This document shows positions 22,201 through 33,109 of a stretch of DNA of 64,000 nt, piece by piece; position 1 is the stretch's first letter; each line of letters opens with the position of its first letter. The DNA lies in the NCBI GenBank assembly GCA_022376515.1, contig WTXI01000056.1, positions 124,001-188,000 on the forward strand, given 5' to 3'. The notes beneath the pieces were generated by a model. It saw nothing but the letters and a program-made list of their open reading frames with translations, had not been told where the DNA came from and made no database searches. The stretch comes from Lactifluus volemus (taxonomy: Eukaryota; Basidiomycota; Agaricomycetes; Russulales; Russulaceae). The position numbers and the translations under genes are program-made.

Positions 22201-23626
22201 CGCGCGGGTTCACACAGATTTACGGCGTCGACTACTTCGACACCTTCTCCCCGGTTGCAAAACTAGCTAGCATTCGCACCATCCTCGCGATCGCAGCGCG
22301 CTATGACTGGGACATAGACACTTTGATTTTAATAGCGCTTACTTAAATGGTGAGCTGGGGGAGGAGGAAGAGATCTATATGCAGGAACCCCCGGGCTTCG
22401 AGGAGAGCAGCGGCAGCGTGAAACGGCTGCGGAAGTCCCTCTACGGGCTCAAGCAGGCCGGGCGTCGATGGTACGACACCCTCACGCGCGCGCTCAACGA
22501 CCTCGGCCTCTGCGTCACGCAATCCGACCTGGGCATTTTCCGAGCGCAGGAGAAGGACGACGTCCTAATCCTTGCAGTCCATGTCGACGACTGCATCATT
22601 ACGAGCAGCTCTAGCGAGCTCATGCAATGGTACAAGGCGCAGCTGAACGCGCGCTACGCCCTCACCGATTTGGGGCCGATCAGTTGGCTCCTCGGGATCC
22701 GAGTCACCCGAGACCGCGCCGCGCACACCATCTCGCTCTCGCAATCAGAATACATCAAGTCTATTGTTGCGAGATATGGACTGGGTGATGCCAAGGCTCA
22801 GAGCTCACCCATGATCCCAAACATACTTTATTCCAAAGATGATTGCCCTGCTGATGAGACAGAGGTAGCCCATATGCGAAAAACACCATATCGAGAGGCA
22901 ATCGGAAGCCTCATGTACGCCGCAGTCGCCACGCGCCCCGACATCGCGTTCGCGATCTCGACCCTCTCCCAATTTCTCGAGAACCCGGGGGAGCTGCATT
23001 GGGACGCGGTGAAACGCGTCCTGCGCTACCTATCGGGCACGCGACACCTCGAGCTCACCTACGGCAGTGAGCAGCACGACCTCATCGGATACACGGACGC
23101 AGACGGCGCATTGCAGCCGCACTGCCACGCCATATCGGGCTACGCGTTCCTTATCGATGGAGGGGCGATCTCGTGGCGATCTCGCAAGCAGGAGATCGTC
23201 ACCCTGTCCACCGCGGAAGCAGAATACGTGGCGGCGACCCACGCTGCGAAGGAAGCAGTGTGGCTTCGCCGCCTCAAAGGAGAGTTGCTAACTCCTTTCG
23301 AAAATTCAACCATGATCTACTGTGATAATCAGGCAGCCCTTAAGATTGCCACTGATGATAACTATCGAGCCAGAACAAAGCACATCGACATTCGTTACCA
23401 CTACATCCGACAAGTCATCAACACGGGGGAGCTATCCATCACCTACTGCCCCACCGACGACATGACAGCCGACATCCTCACGAAGGCGCTACCGGCCTGG
23501 AGGATCACGCGGCACGCTGCCGGACTCGGTCTGTTGCAGGCCCTCGACGGCGCTCGCAGGGGAGTGATGAGGAATCATGAGGACGCAGGAGAAAGGCTGG
23601 CGGCCGAGAACGGCGCCCAGCGTTAG
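19279..23626 (+). pseudogene. Copia 2 gag-pol (two TGA codons, two frameshifts)
   Basis: The start is ATG 19279. The gag part carries the knuckle CHNCKKRGHIKAEC near 19972. Protease has YDSGASTHMS near 20190. Pre-integrase HRRLGH is near 20600, with CDSCDYAK at about 20700. Integrase motifs are FTDDHSR (about 20850), SDRGGEY (20980) and NGIAESLN (21080). RT runs from KWVFRLKRKANG (about 22136) to HVDD (about 22580). RNase H has AEAEYVAATHAAKEA near 23215. In-frame TGA codons at 20575 and 21706 can each come from CGA by a CpG transition. One-base deletions lie near 22050 and 22320 (ACTTTGAT where ACTTTTGAT restores frame). The final frame continues about 20 codons into the 3' LTR before its stop. 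Confidence 0.93.
23556..23564 (+). other. Copia 2 polypurine tract
   Basis: GCAGGGGAG directly precedes the 3' LTR, the expected place for the plus-strand primer. Confidence 0.6.
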
Positions 23627-24049
23627 GGGGTACCAAGGACGGGACAGCCAACGTCCTAGGCACCCCGAGGACCCGCCGGTGTGGATAACGACCGCTCCCT
23701 GTTGGGGGCGATCGCCCACAGCCGTTTACCTACTATACCATCCCTTTTCTATCCTCGACACCCCTTTTATTTAGTTAGTATATTCCCTGCGCCGAGGACT
23801 TAGTCCCGCGCCCACGTTCACTACGAGCGGCCGCTCTCGAGGCCAAGATCGAGACCATTCCCTTAAACTACTAGTCCCCCTTCTTCAATTAGCAATTCCA
23901 CTAGTCTATAGAACAATATATAGTAACCAGACGAGACTCCGAAAGAGTCTCGTCCTACTGTTCCCGTTCCGCGCGCACGCCTGCCCACTCCCCCGTTTTA
24001 TTGTTTGCCGCCACTGCCACCGCTCGTTCCTCCCGATTTTTGCACACTA
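23565..24049 (+). repeat. 3' LTR of copia 2
   Basis: It has the same length as the 5' copy, with 11 substitutions and no indels. Ten of the 11 are explained by transitions at CpG sites. The hairpin is repeated at 23931-23953. Confidence 0.95.
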
Positions 24050-24054
24050 CAACT

Positions 24055-25193
24055 GGACTTGGATAATTACGACCTGCGGACAGTGATACAAATACTGTAA
24101 CAAACAAACAAACAAACAAACAACCAATCACCACATGACCACGGAGCACGCCTCTTCCATCGTCTGCTGTTTGAACGACATAAACCTCTGCATAAGCCTC
24201 CTCCACTTGTGCCCGGTCCACCATTTCCACCCCGTCCAATAGCTCTGAGTCTCCCGGGCCGATCGTCATCACGGTGTCCTTGTGTTCCTCCAGGCCAAAG
24301 TGGGTCATATTCTTCAGACCTCATCAAAATTTTGCATTGACTTGGTTCAAGCCGCGGCCGTGGCCCGTGTCTCGGAATCTGAGAAGCCTTACGCGGCCGC
24401 ACTATAATTATACTGGTCCTCGCTACGAGCCCTGGGGCCCGCCGTTGGTCGTCACTCCACTGGCTGAGAGCCCGACATTAGGTTTTCTACTGGTATGATG
24501 GTGAAGCCTGAAGGTCTCAACGATTGAGGGGAGTCCGAACCTCGAAAATCGGGAGAGGCGAATCGAGTGCCATAATATTTGATACTATATACGATGGTAC
24601 AGTAGATACACTCACAGTACTCACCTCTCACGCTCCCCTATTTTCTCACCAGACTGTAGAGGTCAGTATTGGGAGTCACAGAGCTGCTGCCAATGCCAAC
24701 AATTGGAGGGTTAGGGCTATAGCACATACGATGCCTACCTTTATAGGAGGCACAGTGGTCGTCTCAGCCTGGTTCCCAAGGTGCTTCAGATGTCCGTGTT
24801 GGACTGTGTTATGCACTGTAGACTTCGATCTTGTTTCCCAAAGACTAAGAAAGGTTGCTTCGATGCCAATTGCTTACTAGTACAGCTTACAGCTTCGCCT
24901 CCCGTCCGACTTCCAACAAAATCTAGAAGGGTGAATGTCCGACCGACTCCCTTGCCGACTCCGTCACCAAAAGGTGCGATGGATATGTATTCGCAACAAC
25001 TGAATAGATTAGATACCGCTACAAATCATTACAGATGCCATAATGCAGAAGTATAATAACCAAATTATACCTCCGGTCAATATATACTGCGGAAACTCGT
25101 ACTGGTACAAGATAGGTGCTACATGCCAGATGAAACAATACGACGCCAAGAAAAAGAAAGAAAATAACCGAATAGGCAGTATACGACCACGAT
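24055..25193. other. Intergenic; displaced upstream region of the DUF6535 gene, (CAAA)n
   Basis: Before the copia 2 insertion, the left part of this stretch was next to the DUF6535 start codon, so it may hold that gene's former promoter. A (CAAA)5 microsatellite lies at 24101-24123. No coding frame or RNA gene is supported. Confidence 0.5.
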
Positions 25194-26754
25194 TCACCCT
25201 CCTGATGGACCTGCAGGTGGCTGGTCATAGTACGAAGGAGCGTCATCGTACTGATGTGCAGCATCTAGAGCCTCCCGGGAAAACCTTCCTGACCCAGTTA
25301 CGCGGCCCGGAGTAACACCTGCATGTTGGCTTGCGGTGGAGGGCGCGTCAGCAACAGAGCTAATGGCATAAACATAGTACATGGGAAGCTCAACTTACCG
25401 TGCGTTCTCAAGGAGATCATGCTGTATCTGTTCCAATTGGCCTCGTGCGCTCACATGTCGCCCGAATTCGGTGAGCGAGGCAATGTGGGAGTGGTACGTC
25501 GTTCTGTAGCGCCCTTCGTCCAAATCGGACATTCTACGTGTGCCCTCGCTCCACTCACCGATGCAGCACTCTATCTGGTAAATTGGCACGCCGTCAGCAT
25601 CTGAGGTACATACAGCGTGTGGTGTCAATCCTTACCGCCGTGAGGGCAAGAGCAATAGCTGGGATTGGCATAGGGGTGAAATAATCCTCAAAGACAATGC
25701 CAACTGCATCCTTGTTCTGAAACCAGATGATATTGATGGCCCTTTGAATCATCGAATGTCTGTACGGAAGATGACGCTGCCTATTATCAGGACTGCAGTC
25801 CTGTGGACGTGGGATTCAATTTATTGCGCTCAGAATCGCAAGGTGATGAGACGAACGCGGTAAATAAAAGTCATGTCAGTCAACAATATATAGGCGCGGC
25901 TTGCATTGAAGCTGATGCTATGCGGAGCATGGCTCGTATCAAAGCCATAGTAACTCTCTATGGAATGCATTATCTTCGTCTTGATGTCGGTGATGAGACT
26001 CATGCCGCTATTTTTAAACTAAACATTGACGTGAAGCTGTGCAAAGTCCTAACCAAAAGGAGAAACTTGCCAGTTCAGCTTGAGGTAGTGGTAAAGGATT
26101 CGTGGCAACCCTTGCACATGCTTCACTCCACACGGCTCTTGCCCACTCAGCTCTCGTTTGACGTGGCGGGAATGCATCGTTGCAGCTAAGATAGCATCGA
26201 TACAAAGATTTCGCGATGCTCATCACGCGGTCAAGTACATTCTCTAATCGATGAAGAGTCAGGCTCGACTCGGAGTTCGAGTGTCTAGTGAAACGCCGTA
26301 CTAACCAGATGGAAAATGTGCATAAGATGAACTTGAATGCCCAAACTGGGCATCATCTCTGCCTCTATCTGATGCGGTCTATTATTGAAGCAATGAGATA
26401 TAGAATCTGGACAGATACATGTAGAAGACAACCTTGGCAAATCGGTATGTACTTTTGGCAGCCTTGCGAAATTCATGGGCCTGTTTGAATTTTGAAACGC
26501 CATGTCTCTCGTCTAACCCTTCCCTCATCTCCGTGGCGCTATCAAGAATTAGCGGCAATGTATTCTAAGGAAGAGAAGTCTCACTGAGTTATTCGATCCG
26601 CGATAATTGCGCGGTCATCGGAGTGGATCACGGGCCCATATTGCTCAACTAAGAGACGAGTTTGTTCCAGCTTTTGGTCGCCTCTCTTCGTCTGGCCAGA
26701 AGGCGTATGCTTGGTTACAAAGTCGTATAACTTGCCATGTCCGGGGGCACTCAT
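25194..26754 (-). CDS. DUF6532-like protein D1
   Basis: This multi-exon gene is read by alignment with its paralogues in this window. Exon 1 starts at ATG 26754 (MSAPGHGKLYDFVTK) and ends before GTGAGA. The next exons give ATEMREGLDERHG and SKFKQAHEF, then TASDRGRDDAQF, then YRCYLSCNDAFPP and WARAVWSEACARV, then IESYYGFDTSHAPHS. The core DUF6532-type block is PYRHSMIQRAINIIWF and FTPMPIPAIALALTAV, followed across an intron by IECCIGEWSEGTRR and TTYHSHIASLTEFG. The last exon carries QHAGVTPGRVTGSGRF and ends PAGPSGG. DUF6532 has no known function. D1 is a near-duplicate of D3 over about 1.56 kb but stops after a single C-terminal module. It is head-to-head with kinase K1, with 1539 bp between start codons. 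Confidence 0.72.
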
Positions 26755-26792
26755 GACGAGAGGGGTAATGAACGGGATCTGGCAAAAGGTTG
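25230..26792 (-). repeat. Segmental duplication, copy 1 (of 39945-41516)
   Basis: Nearly the whole D1 gene matches the first part of D3, introns included, with scattered substitutions. Similarity ends abruptly on the left inside the C-terminal module and on the right just upstream of the start codon (after CAAAAGGTTGCGG). Confidence 0.88.
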
Positions 26793-28293
26793 CGGTACCT
26801 AGGTAATGGGGTTTTTCCGCGAAGCGAGAGTATTCAATTCTTCAATTTATCCGGCACAAGAACTTGGACAAGTTACGCCCTTGACCACGAGTCTTGGATT
26901 TACTTTTATTTTGAGGCGAACATTTGGCAGAGGGAAGAGATATGCGCCGACCATAAACAGTAAACGTCGGAGTCGCACCAAAGAGGCGCCACGCGGCCAG
27001 CCCAGTGGGTCAGTGTGACGTAAAAGATGTGGCGGTCCGACATCCAGCGCCCGGCGGTCGCGCTGAATCCGGTATTTCAGGCAGAGCGCAGATGTGAATG
27101 CTGAGTGGTCGTTATCTCCCACTGATGGACCTTTTACCTGGCATTTGTTTCGCTTCTTTTCTGGTATAAATGGCCATGTGACCACCTTTGCGCAGCAACA
27201 TAGACTCGTAAATCAGAATTCCGGAACATGCAGCATGGGAAGTGAAGCACTTGGACCAAGTTTTCGGCTTTGGCAGCCACAGGCAGCGGGAAGTCTATTG
27301 CGCACAATTGAACTGAACTGTGAACGTGTGAACTCCGAGTACCGGGCAACTTAGCTGAAAAACCTTGTTACATCACTCTTCGAGCTGAGATACAGGGGTA
27401 AAGGGTGAGAACTGGGAGAAACGAGGCCGCTATCAGTATGCAGGATACCGGTATTCTTGCCCTCGGCCTGCCCAAGTACATCAGAACCTCGAGAGAGCCA
27501 AACACTAGTTCGCCTCATGTAAAAGGTTGTACTGGTACTTCAGCGGACTACCAATTACGGCCGTCCGCTTGCTATCATCGCGTGCAATAATGCCCCTCAG
27601 CGTATCGGGATTTATTGAAACGTAACTTCAAGGGCTGTAACTTGCCAGTGATGGTGTAGCCAGGGATGATAAACTTGGGTTTCTCACTGCACGTTCATCA
27701 GGTTTGGGTCAACTTATAAAGAGACCGGGAAACTTGATTGAATTCGGGCCCAGATATTTTCTCCGATGAATTCCGACAAGTCCGAAAGTCCGTGTCTCCG
27801 ACGATGAAAATCTTCGAGACATTCGAGGAGACAATATTCGTATCGAGAGAGCTTTGGTCTGCGAAGAGACAATAAGACCGTCTCGTTGCCACGTTGTGCA
27901 CTAGTAGGCGAGTTGTACTTTACAATGATCTCGATAAAGTTTGTTGGTGAGCTGGCACTGGCAGATCAAGCTATACAGTACAGTTTCTTGTAATTGTTCA
28001 TTTTCCCATCTGCAAATTCATAATTTGAAATAGACTATCATCCATGTTTAAAGCCGCCATTTTATGCCCACTTTCTCTCACCCCAATCCGCATTTTTCCC
28101 GGCCTCGTGCGTGATTATCCTCCTAGTTCTCGACTTTCTCCTTTGTTAGGTATGATTTGTGTGATCCCCGCATTTTAACTGACACCCATTGTACCGATCA
28201 ACCAGTTCGCCATCGAAGAACGAGGAACGAGAACGGCCCGATCCCAAGCAGCTCTTCAGCGCCCTCGCGCACACTCGTAGCTTCTTGAAGAGA
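26755..28293. promoter_or_regulatory. Divergent intergenic region D1/K1
   Basis: These 1539 bp separate the start codons of two divergent genes, so both promoters should lie here. No further gene is supported and no specific factor site is recognised. Confidence 0.45.
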
Positions 28294-29613
28294 ATGCCTG
28301 TCCCGAGCTCATTAAGATACCACCACAGCTATACAACACAAAGCAGCAGAGAAGCCGGAACGCTCTTCCCGAGTGAAGTATGGTGGCGGAATTGCTACCA
28401 CGATATCTGGCATCATGGGTACGAGCTTCGTCCAAGATACCACCCAAATTGGGTGCCGTCATGGAGAAAGACAGGTCGAGATTTTTTTACTGTGGAGGAT
28501 GGACAACCTTGCCTGGTAAGAGCCGTTCTTGTAATGCCGTCAGCATTGACAAATTACTTTAGTTACGGGCTGGAATGGATGCTACAAGGCGACGTGACGG
28601 TAAACGTGTCATGTTCAAAAGGCTCTTCGCAGACGAAGGTCCAGACGAGCTTTTTATCACTCGGATGTTTTCATTCCCGGAAGCTGCTCGGAATCCTCGT
28701 AACCATTGTGTACCCTTGCTCGACATTATCGAAATACCCGACACAGGCGAGAAATTGATGGTTATGCCATTTTTACGTCCCTTTAATAACCCTCATTTTC
28801 AAACATATGGTGAGTTTATGGCCTTCTTCATTCAGATTTGTGAGGTAGGTTCTGTCTCTTAGTTTAATGCAGCTGAATATCGACATTGAACGTTTTGCGG
28901 CTCAGGGTCTCCTCTTTATGCACGAACGAAACATTGCTCACAGGTGCGCATAGCCGTCTAAAGATGGAGTATGTTTTCCGAGACCATTTCAGGGACTGCA
29001 CGGCGAATAACCTCATGTTCGACCCGGATGAGATGTATCCCCAGGGATACCACCCCGCGCAGATAGATAGAAGTGCGGATTTCAGAGGAAGAGCTAAAGG
29101 ATATACTAGGACGCAAAGGCCTCCGCGGTATTACCTAATCGACTTTGGCTTGTCCCGATTCTATAACTCGCGAAATGTGCTTGATGAACCGCTTCGCGGC
29201 GGTGACAGGTCAGCACCCGAACATCGGGATGGAAGACGGTGCAATCCGTTCCATACCGACATTTATTACCTTGGCAACCTCGTTCGGCAGGAATTTATCT
29301 TGGTAAGATCGGCAGAGTCTCGCCCGCCCGCATTGCTAATGACGTACATTATCAGAAATACGAGGGCTTCGAGTTCATGGAGGACCTGGTCAACGAAATG
29401 ACTCACCCCAATCCTGTAAGGCGTCCACTGATCGAGGATGTGATGGCAAAGCTTGCCCGAATTCGTGAATCCCTAAGTGGGTTCAAGCTGCGGTCCACCA
29501 TTACGTCGAGGCGGGACCCTGTCATAGTTGCCGCTTACCGTCGATCAAGACAGGCGTTTCACACGATCCAGTATATTATCTCAAACAAGCCTGCCATCCC
29601 AGAACCCTGTTGA
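28294..29613 (+). CDS. Small protein kinase K1
   Basis: Five exons (28294-28515, 28563-28844, 28906-28943, 28993-29302, 29356-29613) give 369 residues. An N-terminal block, about residues 25-74, has GTLFPSEVWW, YELRPRYHPNWVPSW and FFTVEDGQ. The kinase domain follows. The VAIK-type lysine is in VMFKR (about residue 93). A hinge-like segment VMPFLRPFNNPHFQT is near 140. The catalytic loop HRDCTANNLM is near 181 and DFGLS near 226, followed by NPFHTDIYYLGN. Asp of HRD, the following Asn and DFG are all kept, so activity is plausible. The usual loop Lys is Thr. An intron splits the Arg codon of HRD. There is no signal peptide or membrane helix. This kinase type is an agaricomycete family; the substrate is unknown. 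Confidence 0.88.
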
Positions 29614-31718
29614 TCACGCTCTTGTGACCGTCAGGGCTTGAAGGGCACCGCAGTAGCGGTGGAATTAAATCTATCTGGCTCAGGTCGCTTTGTTGCTTGT
29701 GTCATCATTGCGAATGAAGTGGACACGGTCAATCAAGCCATGCAGGAGGACCAGAACGCTTTCCCGGAGAAAGCCTGACACTGGCATCCCCCTGCCCTGA
29801 GGCCGTTACTTTACCTCCACCAAAAACTTTTTTCTTTTTCTTTCACACGTTCACACCAAAGGTCTCGGCCCCATCGGCCACAATGGGGTTAGCCCTTGGG
29901 ACTGATTGCTTCTTGGTTGTCTAAATAGATTCATATGGGGTTTATAGGGATGTAGGAGACTCAAGTTCTTTCGCTTCAAAATAATGCCGCTAGTCACTAC
30001 TAGTAGTCAATGGTTGTCACACGCCATTTGAGATGGTAGCTCTGTCAAGGCTGCCTTGTCATTCTTTCTTGTAACTAGACATGCTACAAATGCACCATGA
30101 TATGCATGCTGAAGGTGTGGTGTTCGAACCCAGGCTATACCGTAATACATCTACACTAACGCTACGTCATGCTATGTGGTCCTGCTGATCCATTGACGTT
30201 CCAGGGTTTTGGTAAACCCATGACTACGAAGTTTGCTAACTGCAAGCGCAACTGTCAGACCCGCTCCCAGGGCCAGGACCCAGGTCTTGTACATGCCTCG
30301 AAGTGGAATGGAAGGTTCAAGGGATCCATCAAAACCTTGTCTGCCAGACGGATTATACAAAACAAAACGCGTTGAATGGGTAGTATGTGGTGTGGCGCTG
30401 CGCCGCCGGTAGGGAAGGGCCTATGCCATGCTTAGATCCATGCGTCATCTGCGAGGCCATAATCAACAATCTAGGGTTTGGGCGTCTGCGGGCTTGGGTA
30501 CTTTCTGGGCGCTTGATTTAGGCGTGATAAATGCTTTGGGTGCAAGAATTACATAGCGTACTAGTGGATATGAAGCGGAGAACTGTCAGTGGAATCCCTC
30601 TCTTATCAGAAGCTCGCCCAATGATGAGCCCGAATTCTGCCGGTGGACGTGCGGAAACAACGTGGAGTTGTACGTACAAGTTCCCGAGCCAGGATCAATG
30701 GGTTTTTAATCGTCTTCAAGTCGTCAGTCCTGCGGCATACTGCATGAGGCATCAAACCTAGAACTGCGACTCGTATGGCCACCTGCCAGTGCAGGGCCGC
30801 AACACTTCGGTGCCGGAAGCGGCAGCATCCCATCAAAGGTGATTTGTGCGGACTCCCGGGCCTCAGGCTCACATGATAAGCGCCTCAGGTTGACCCTTAT
30901 TGCCATAAACGTTAGGGCGTAAAGTGGCGAGATCCTCGAAGAAAACCACAATAGGGAATGTGTTTCAATGCCGCTCTGTGTATATCATTTTCCCCATAAA
31001 GGGACTTCCACTGGGGGCAAGATCAAGTCAAAAGCCTCTTTCCGAGTCTGAGGTGAACAACGCCACTACTGGCAGGACTCGAAGCTATGATCCGCAATCA
31101 GCCCGCTGAAACCATTTCCCACATTGGCATGTCTACACACGGTCAACGACGAGCGTGCAGCTCTAGTCTAACCGTCTAGAGTACAAGAATTACAGCGCCC
31201 CTCAATTGGAGCTGTCATGTTGGGCAAAGACAGCAGACGCTTGCCTTGACATGTCGAAAACTTGGAACCTGTAGTAATTGGTATAATTGCAGCCATAGCG
31301 AAGGTCAGTCCTTGAATTTGAAAGCTAAGCGCTGAACGTCGAACCTCTGATGAATTAGCTATCACCGATTCGACGATTTTACGACGTGAACCAGTTTCGG
31401 TCAACATGAGTTGGAATTAAGCCTGATCTGATTGACCTCCGCGCACAGGAAACTTGCTGTGCATCCTTTAAACTTTTTAAAGTTCCGACGAATGATACCC
31501 CACTTGGCACCTGAAAGGCTCATCAAAGGCGACCACTGCAAGGATTTAGCGCGCAGCGCCTTTATTGATATGGATGGAGACACCAAGGAGGACAATCATA
31601 CTTAGATATCTCCTGCTCCACTAACGATACAGATGCGATCATACATGCAGAGAGTATACTTCCAATACATGGTGCTGGAGACGATATGAAGAGAAAAAAA
31701 AAACAGGCTCCGGGCATG
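29614..31718. other. Intergenic between convergent K1 and D2
   Basis: About 2.1 kb without a supportable gene. A poly-pyrimidine CTTTTTCTTTTTC-like tract is near 29828. No RNA gene or transposon ends were found by eye. Confidence 0.5.
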
Positions 31719-33109
31719 TCAGGTGCCATTCCCTCTTTGCGCGCGAATTTCATTATAAGTTGGGAGGGATGATGAATTACCCTCTCTGCGTACAAGGGTT
31801 CCCGGTGGGAACCTGCCTGCATTTGTGACAGGGAGTAGTGGAACGCCGGCATGTTCACTGGTGGTACATAAAAATTCAGTTAGCGATATCGGTACAGAAA
31901 TGTATCTTACCGTGCGTTCTTTATCAGATCACGCTGTATTTCCAACGGGTCCTTGTTTTGTGTGTTGCAGTGGGCTTTGAAATCAGAGAATGAAGAAATG
32001 TGCGAGTTGTAGACGGTTCGGAATTTCTCAGAGTCCCAGGTGGAATCTCGTCGCGTTCCATCAGACCATTCATCGATGCAGCATTCTATCTACAGATCAA
32101 TTTTTCATCTTTAGTACTCATCTGCTATAAAATCAGTGAGGGTGATCGTTACCACTGTGAGTGTAAGAGCGATGGCTCGTTCGGGCATCGGAGTGAAATG
32201 TTCATGATGCTGGGCACCCACGTCATTCTTGTCGCGGAACCATGAGATATTAATTGCCCTCTGAATGATGGGGTGGCGGTATGGTCCATTTTCACGACGA
32301 GTTCCGTCATTTCGGGTCTCCTGTAGAGGTAGCAGTGTCAGCGTTTATCCAACACCATGAGCGACTGCGACTGAGACAAACATAAACAAAGTTCATATCT
32401 CTCAGGAGTTTCTGAGCCCGTCTGGCGTTAGAGCTTATGCTATCTGCTGCTTGGCTCGTGTTGAAGCCATACATATTTTCTACAAGAGGCGCAATCCTGT
32501 GTCTCATACTAGCACTTATTTCCCGCGCGCATGCGCCCAGGTCTTCAACCTGGTATGATTACGTAAGACTCGGCGTCGGACGAATGAATGAACGACTCGG
32601 AAGGAACGCACATCTTCAGGATCAACAACATCGCCGTTGATAGGTGAATCCGTCCTCAACCCCCTTCCAAGCCTGTTTTCCATAGCTCTGTCCGAGACTG
32701 TCTGCAGAGTTGTGAGATCGCGTTTAATGTCATGTGTGAGAACAACCTTGACAAACTGTAGCGCTGCCTTCGCAGATTTGTTATACTCCTTAGCCTGAAC
32801 GTATCTCCTGGGACCCTTCCTCAACTCTAGGCCTTCCTTGGTATCCATCGCACTGACTTGCATTGAGCGTGATAAAATCTACGCAAGTAAGACTTACCGC
32901 GTAATTCTGGCCCTCGCGGTATCCATGTCGCGAGTACTGATCACGTACTCGTGTTCTCTGGCTAATCTGAGAGCTTCATCGAGCCGTCGACTACCCCGCT
33001 TCTCCAAGCCGGATGGCAAGCGGTCCTTTATGAATTCTAGAAGTTTCCACGTCAGGACACCCGATGCGTCGAGTGTGGGGTCGGTAGAAGCGGATTCTAA
33101 GATTGACAT
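31719..33109 (-). CDS. DUF6532-like protein D2 (lacks one conserved exon)
   Basis: Exon 1 from ATG 33109 contains FIKDRLPSGLEKRGSRRLDE. It is followed by MDTKEGLELRKGPRRY, then TVSDRAMENRLGRGL. The next exon begins VEDLGACAREISASM and runs through RIAPLVENMYGFNTSQ. The core has YRHPIIQRAINISWFRD, FTPMPERAIALTLTV and IECCIDEWSDGTRRDS; the last exon has EHAGVPLLPVTNAGRF and stops at 31719. The exon encoding the YRxxLSCxDxFP and W-x5-W-x3-AC block, present in D1 and D3-D6, has no counterpart here and there is no room for it. It is convergent with K1 and head-to-head with K2. Confidence 0.68.

Larger units (their letters stand above)
18692..24049 (+). mobile_element. Complete Ty1/copia retrotransposon 2 (5358 bp)
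   Basis: LTRs of 485 bp at 18692-19176 and 23565-24049 differ at 11 positions (about 97.7% identity). They are flanked by CAACT target duplications (18687-18691 and 24050-24054). The LTR starts TGAYGAGG and ends CACACTA, so the 3' terminus is TA rather than CA. Internal order is primer site, gag, protease, integrase, RT, RNase H. It is an older insertion than copia 1 and a different family. It lies 32 bp upstream of the start of the divergent DUF6535 gene and so replaces that gene's native promoter position. Confidence 0.96.

Noticed and set aside
25009..25264. Hydrophobic minus-strand frames 3' of D1
   Set aside because: They lie in the presumed 3' UTR, lack splice signals and have no paralogue at the other array loci.
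30100..30145. tRNA-like GTTCGAACCC box
   Set aside because: A T-loop-like GTTCGAACC occurs, but the flanking bases do not form a five-pair T-stem and no acceptor or anticodon arm fits upstream.
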